A DNA stretch of 64,000 nt from Paraphaeosphaeria minitans (taxonomy: Eukaryota; Ascomycota; Dothideomycetes; Pleosporales; Didymosphaeriaceae). Position 1 is the first letter of the stretch, and the number at the start of each line of letters is the position of its first letter. Location of the stretch: positions 1,116,001-1,180,000 of the forward strand of contig WJXW01000007.1 in assembly GCA_015832175.1 (NCBI GenBank), given 5' to 3'. Below, in pieces: positions 59,314 through 64,000 of this stretch. Position numbers and translations under genes: made by a program. The notes beneath the pieces are model-generated. The model did not search any database and had not been told where the DNA came from. It saw nothing but the letters and a program-made list of their open reading frames with translations.

Positions 59314-61651
59314 CTAATTAGTGGTTAATTCTAATTAACTACAAACTAGTAAGGTCTAAAGATAGAGCACCCTATAAGCAAGATACGTAGGCTCTGTATT
59401 GTTACCTTTACTAGAGATTAAATTTTAGATTATATAATAAGCAGAAACAAAGCGCGCACATCTATAAAGAGTTATATAATCTAGTCTAACCTATTCTATA
59501 GAAAAGAAAGGAGATAGTAAGCACATTTATAACTCTAAAAAACACATTTCACAATTAAACTAGTAATATACTAATACGATCTAGTTGTATGATTTAATAA
59601 GACAATAATATAGCACTAGGACTAGGAGACTTCCTAAAGGAATCTGTATAAGAAGGAATTGCATAATAAGCTATCTAGAAGGACAACTTAGAATAGCTAC
59701 ACTAGGTAGAAGAAGTAGTAAATATTAGAGCTGTTACCCTAAAGGGCAAAATTGCATAAAGATACTAGATAGATAGAATAGACCTATATAGTAGTCTACC
59801 CCCTTTAACAAAGCGTATAAATATATATATAGTGTATATGCTTATTTAGTATTGTATAAGCAGCCTTAAAGGAGAAGAAGTAATCTCCTCCTTCTTAGAA
59901 GACTTCTTTGAATAGATAGAGAAGAACTTTAAGTAAATTAGCTGTATAATAAGATAAAAGCTTATTACCTATTTTACGCAAAAAGAATTTACTACTCTAG
60001 ACTCTATAGTAAAGGATATATAGTTAAAGAAGCTCTATAGACTTACTTAGTTTAAATATAAGCTATAGGAACCTTATATAACACTGCCACAACTTAAACC
60101 TAAACCGTATTGTACTATATATATAACAGAACCTACACTACTTATAGGGATTCTATAAGTGGCGGGTGCATAGCTGGGGCATGTGCCCTAGTAGGTAAGG
60201 ATAATAACACTATATATAGAGCCACACTAGTAGTAATAGCCTAAAACCTAAGCTGCCTTTACTTAGTAACCTATATTATACAAAGAGACTAGGCGCTTCT
60301 AGTCTTTTTAATAATAAAGGAACTATACCCTTATCTAGCTAGACAAGATTATTCTCTTTTAGAAAGTATAGAATAAGGAGAATAACTACACTAGCTAACT
60401 ATATAATATACTAGTAGATAAGGTAAGACTTTTTAGAGAGTTATGCTATAGACTAGGCATACTATAGGACTAGTATATAAACATCTTCCTAGGCATTCTC
60501 TCTAATCGCGTAAGCACCTACTACCTTTATAATATAGGACTAGGACTTTAATAGGAGGAATTGTATAATTAACTAAACAGACACTTTAATACTAGTGTGA
60601 ACTATAACTAATACTAGATAGACTAGACTACCTTTACCTTTATATATTACTAGCAAAATAATCTTAGTAATATAGCGCACGAGGCTTTAAATATAATAAT
60701 TAATAAGCTTACCCTAGCCTAAAGAGCTTTAGGAGAAGGGTTTAGTAGTAAACTTTAACTATACACTACTATTATATAAGTATGCTAAGGCTACCTGGAC
60801 CTTAAATAGGCTATGTTTAGCCCTAAGAATATAGTAGAAGGCTTACTTAGCGACTTTTGTGCGTTACTTTAGGTAGCTAAAGATAGGAAGAATTCCTAGT
60901 TTCTCTAGAAAAATAAAGAAGTGTTCTACAGTAATAGAAGATATAACAACTCTAATTATATAAGAGGATCTAGCCTATCTAGAGGTAGATCTAACTTTAG
61001 AAGTTTAAGCTCTTACATAAAGTAAAAATACTTTATATGCTATAAAGAAGGATGCTAGTCTACTAACTATTTACTAAAGGATACCTAGTAAGCTAGAAGG
61101 TAATATATGTTGTTGTACGCTAACTTCTATAAACACAAACCCTCTACTATAGATGTATAAGCATATATCCTTAACTTTAAAGGAGAGCTAGAGGATAAAA
61201 ACTATCGCACAAAAGAGGAGGAAAATAAACAAGACTAATAGAGTAATAAAGAAGAAGTATAGAAAGCTACCTTATATTTTACTTCTACTATATACTTTTA
61301 TTATATAACTAAGAGCGATCCTTTTATACTTGCTTACTAAGACCTAGCGCTAAGTATTATATTACTTAACACCCTACTTTCTGTTTACGCATAGGATATA
61401 TGCTTAGAAAGAGCCTTATTATATAATACAACTCTACTACTGTGTAAAAAAGTAAGGTAAGAACTAAGCAGGTTAGCTATTACTACTTATTTATATAAAA
61501 GTAGGTGTAAATAGGACTTCTACTATATAGTGACAATACACCTACCTTATAACCTGTTTTAATAGGGGAAGGCTAACTGTATAGATAAAGAAGAACAGGA
61601 AAGGGAAGTGTATAATAGATATAAGCTATTATATAAAAGAAAAGTTACTAG
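59314..61651 (+). pseudogene. Copia-1 copy 4 gag-like frame
   Basis: The frame can be followed with RIP-type stops from about 59600 to the 3' LTR. It includes LKGEEVISSFLEDFFE near 59860-59910, a middle part with Arg/Ser-rich GSSLSRGRSNF near 60965-61000, a zinc-knuckle-like KYFICYKEGC.STNY at about 61024-61068, and a C-terminal part (LNFKGELEDK, LALSIILLNT). The layout matches fungal Ty1/Copia gag proteins as I know them. Protease, integrase and RT are absent. Confidence 0.7.
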
Positions 61652-61963
61652 TGTCTATATAGTTTATTGTACAAATAGCACTAAGTAAAATAGAGGCCTA
61701 CCTACTTGTAAGGACCCGCACAAGGACCTACTACTTAGGTTAGCGCTAAGAGGCAGAGACTTTATAAGGCCCTACCTACCTATAAGGACCTACACAAGGA
61801 CCCACTGCTTAGGTTAGCGCTAAGAGGTAGAGACTTTATAAGGTCCTTAGTGCCCCTTTGTACGATAGACAAGACGTAATTAATTAAACCTACTTCTCAC
61901 CCTTTGTACAATAGTATACTATTAACCCTTAAATGCTTAATTGCAGATTAATCCAAACCTATA
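61652..61963 (+). repeat. 3' LTR of Copia-1 copy 4
   Basis: It is 312 bp and ends CCTATA (CCTACA in the partner). An AAAAGAAAAG tract lies just upstream. Confidence 0.93.
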
Positions 61964-61968
61964 TATAT

Positions 61969-63559
61969 TATAGTATTTATTACCCTTTAGTGTAAGGTAA
62001 GGGAAGTATTTTACTTATTATTTACCCTAGAGGTGTTTATTATAAGCTGTAATAGGATAGTCTATCTATATTTATCTACAACGTAGTTTTCTTCTAGGTT
62101 ATTTCTTATTCCCTTTTTTCTCTACTTTATATTATGTGCACATTAGTTCCTTGCAGCGCGTTTATATACAGAATTAGTGTATAGGATTTTAGTGGTCTAG
62201 GTAGTACTTTAGTATACAGTCTAACTTCTTATTTTTATAGGGTTACTTCCCTTTTAGTGCCATATTTAGTTTATCTAGGAATATAGTTTACCTGTGTTTT
62301 AGGCCCCTATCTTTTAGCTAGTGGGGTTCTATATAGGTTTAAACGTTCAGTTTATACTTAGGTAATATAGGGTTGTCTTCTTCCTGCCTACTTTATAGAT
62401 AAGGAGTAGGAGATCTTAGTATCTCTTCTATATCTTTGGCGTTATAGTATACGTTAGAGTTATATTCCAGACCTTTATATAATTGTAAGTTAGGTAAATC
62501 TAATTACTTACTTTATTCTAGTGTAACGCGTTAGTAGCTAAATATTGTTATAATAACTTTCTATTTCTTATTAGGTTCTTAGTTCTTAATAGTTAGTATA
62601 TTTAATCTAGTTTAATAGACTTTGTTCTTTAATCTATAGTTCCTGGCTATATAGCCTAGTTTACTACATATAAAGCATTTATAGGTCTTAGTTATTAGTT
62701 ATTAATTTCTATTAGAGACGCGTTTATTAGGCTACTTAGGGCCTATCCTTCCTTCTTTTCCTTTACTTATATAGTTAAACTAGATATCTTTTATTAGTTT
62801 ATATCTCTAGTAGTTCCTTAGTTATTGTCTTTCAATAACTCTAATAGGGTTTTTATAAACCACTTTTACTAGTTATCTAAAGCTTATTATTCTAGGATTT
62901 TACCAAAGCTCTTATTATAGTAAAAACTATTCTCTATTAATTCTAATAGTTTCTTTATATAGTTCTTTAAGGTTAGTAATTCGCGCACTACTATATAAGA
63001 GTTCCTTATATAGTTTCTATTTAAGTCCTTATTTATACATATCCTAAAGAGATTTATTATTCTAGTTTAGTTACACAGTATACCTAAAAATTTAGCTATA
63101 TACTTAGCTACTAATTACTTCTAAGTTATAGTCTAAATCTTTACTTTTGTAATAGAGTCCTTATTAGTAATCCTAAAGAGTTATTTAAGGCATTTCTTAA
63201 AGTTATTATAATTCTTAATAATATTAACTGTATTAGCGTTATTATTTACGTAATTATTGTTATTATTGTCGTAGTCTATTCCTAGGTACTTTTTAAGGTA
63301 AATATAGATCTATAATTCTATATCTCCTCGCATATATATTACTGTAAAAATAACCTTTTTTTATCTTTAAGGAGTTTGTCTAAGTTAAAGAAGTAGAGGT
63401 CTAACTAGAGAATCTAGACGTTAGTTTAAGATTATTTACTAAGGTAGAGATTAGGTTTATACGCCTTACTACTATCCTTTATAAGAGTAATCTTAGCAGC
63501 ACCTAAAGCTGTAGAAGAGGTAGGAGTTCGTAAAGTACTTATATTAAGGGTGTTTAAAA
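61969..63559 (-). pseudogene. Gypsy-1 copy B gag
   Basis: It continues copy B after Copia-1 copy 4. On the minus strand gag starts just inside the 5' LTR (near 63540), has the zinc knuckle at about 62620-62690 and reaches the protease linker at 61969. One segment near 62255-62325 is not present in the other copies and may be a small insertion. Confidence 0.8.
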
Positions 63560-63967
63560 TATTAAATCTAAGAGGATAGCTAGTCCTAAAGGATTAAGGT
63601 TAGTTCTTAGGCAGGAGTACTTACAAAGGTAGAAAGTCTTATTAATATAATAGTATCTTATAAAGTGTAACAAGTTAACAATATAGTCTACTAGAATCTA
63701 AACAATAGATTAATAAACAGATTAAATATAAGTATAAAGGTTTATACTTACGTTCCTATATACGTTAAGTAATTAGTGTACTAATTACTCTAATTAAACT
63801 AATTAAGCACTAATGAGTTACTTAGTATATTAAGTGCTTAGTCTAATTAGTTGTCTTGGCGCTCTAATTACACTAATTAGGTTACGTGACCTCTTGTGCT
63901 GTGCCACTCGAACAACAACGTAGATACATATAAAGATTCTAGGAGGCCTAGCCTTTAGATCTTAATA
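63560..63967 (-). repeat. 5' LTR of Gypsy-1 copy B
   Basis: It is 408 bp, equal in length to its partner at 4966-5373, and is followed by the right TSD ACTTA. Its promoter-like TATATAGG motif lies in the half shared by all Gypsy-1 LTR types. Confidence 0.92.
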
Positions 63968-64000
63968 ACTTATAAGGTGGCTTACTACGCTCTAAGACTA
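63968..64000. other. DNA right of the outermost insertion
   Basis: It begins with the right TSD ACTTA (63968-63972). The remaining 28 bp are the continuation of the pre-insertion locus interrupted at 4965 and are too short to identify. Confidence 0.7.

Larger units (their letters stand above)
59002..61963 (+). mobile_element. Copia-1 copy 4, complete with TSD
   Basis: Both LTRs are 312 bp (59002-59313, 61652-61963), with a perfect TSD TATAT (58997-59001, 61964-61968). It is 2962 bp long with one 38-bp leader unit. It is the best reference for the family: a short LTR element with no pol. Confidence 0.94.
4966..63967 (-). mobile_element. Gypsy-1 copy B, outermost LTR retrotransposon
   Basis: Both LTRs are 408 bp (4966-5373 and 63560-63967) and are flanked by the perfect TSD ACTTA (4961-4965, 63968-63972). 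After removing nested insertions the element consists of 4966-8809, 57791-59001 and 61969-63967, less a 312-bp solo LTR, about 6.7 kb, the same size as copies A and D. On the minus strand the order is 5' LTR (right), gag, protease, RT, RNase H, integrase, chromodomain, antisense ORF, polypurine tract, 3' LTR (left). All frames are broken by RIP-type stops. The other elements between 8810 and 57785 lie inside it. Confidence 0.93.

Noticed and set aside
4966..63967. CRISPR-like arrays in the short repeats
   Set aside because: The repeated units are LTR pieces, tandem leader repeats and simple repeats without unique spacers of constant size.
4966..64000. Mitochondrial insertion or bacterial DNA because of the high AT content
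   Set aside because: The AT bias is explained by C-to-T changes at CpA in recognisable retrotransposon genes; no mitochondrial gene or bacterial operon is seen.

Overview
The window joins one ordinary fungal gene to a very large block of dead transposons. Positions 1-3673 hold the 3' part of a GC-balanced gene with a 49-nt intron of filamentous-ascomycete type, coding for a Dbl-homology (Rho GEF-like) protein. From about 4.2 kb to the end the DNA is AT-rich, depleted in CpA/TpG, full of TA steps, and every transposon reading frame is broken mostly by TAG/TAA where Gln or Trp is expected. That is the signature of repeat-induced point mutation (RIP), so the organism is most likely a filamentous ascomycete (Pezizomycotina). 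A Dothideomycete-like genome with AT-rich isochores would fit, but the species cannot be named from the sequence.

The AT-rich part is a nested stack of LTR retrotransposons that can be taken apart from LTR ends and target-site duplications (TSDs). The outermost insertion, Gypsy-1 copy B (minus strand), runs from 4966 to 63967 with TSD ACTTA, so about 59 kb entered within or after one insertion. Inside it lie a Copia-1 solo LTR (7308-7619), Gypsy-3 (8810-57785) and Copia-1 copy 4 (59002-61963). Gypsy-3 contains Gypsy-1 copy F (10135 to about 50016), a Copia-1 fragment (copy 3) and, inside its right LTR, Gypsy-1 copy C (51170-57754). Copy F contains Copia-1 copy 1 (11164-34320) and Gypsy-1 copy E (34583-49081). 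Copy 1 contains Gypsy-1 copy A (12886-33517), which contains Gypsy-2 (18353-32241), whose right LTR contains Gypsy-1 copy D (25368-32114). Copy E contains Copia-1 copy 2 (36776-39859) and, in its right LTR, Copia-2 (42169-48950). The deepest chain has seven levels. Nine TSDs are perfect and one differs by a single C/T transition.

Five families are present. Gypsy-1, Gypsy-2 and Gypsy-3 are Ty3/Gypsy elements with chromodomain-like integrase tails (chromoviruses). Copia-2 is a full-length Ty1/Copia element. Copia-1 has 312-bp LTRs and only a gag-like region, so it is probably non-autonomous.

The most interesting signals are: an antisense reading frame between pol and the 3' LTR of Gypsy-1, with Cys motifs and a charged coiled-coil-like tail, that occurs in four different versions matching four different LTR U3 types while gag-pol and the R-U5 half stay common; a second antisense frame in Gypsy-2; Tf1-like self-priming signals in Gypsy-2 and Gypsy-3; and a small inversion between two opposed Copia-1 insertions proved by cross-paired TSDs. 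No intact transposon gene, tRNA, rRNA or host gene was recognised after 3673.
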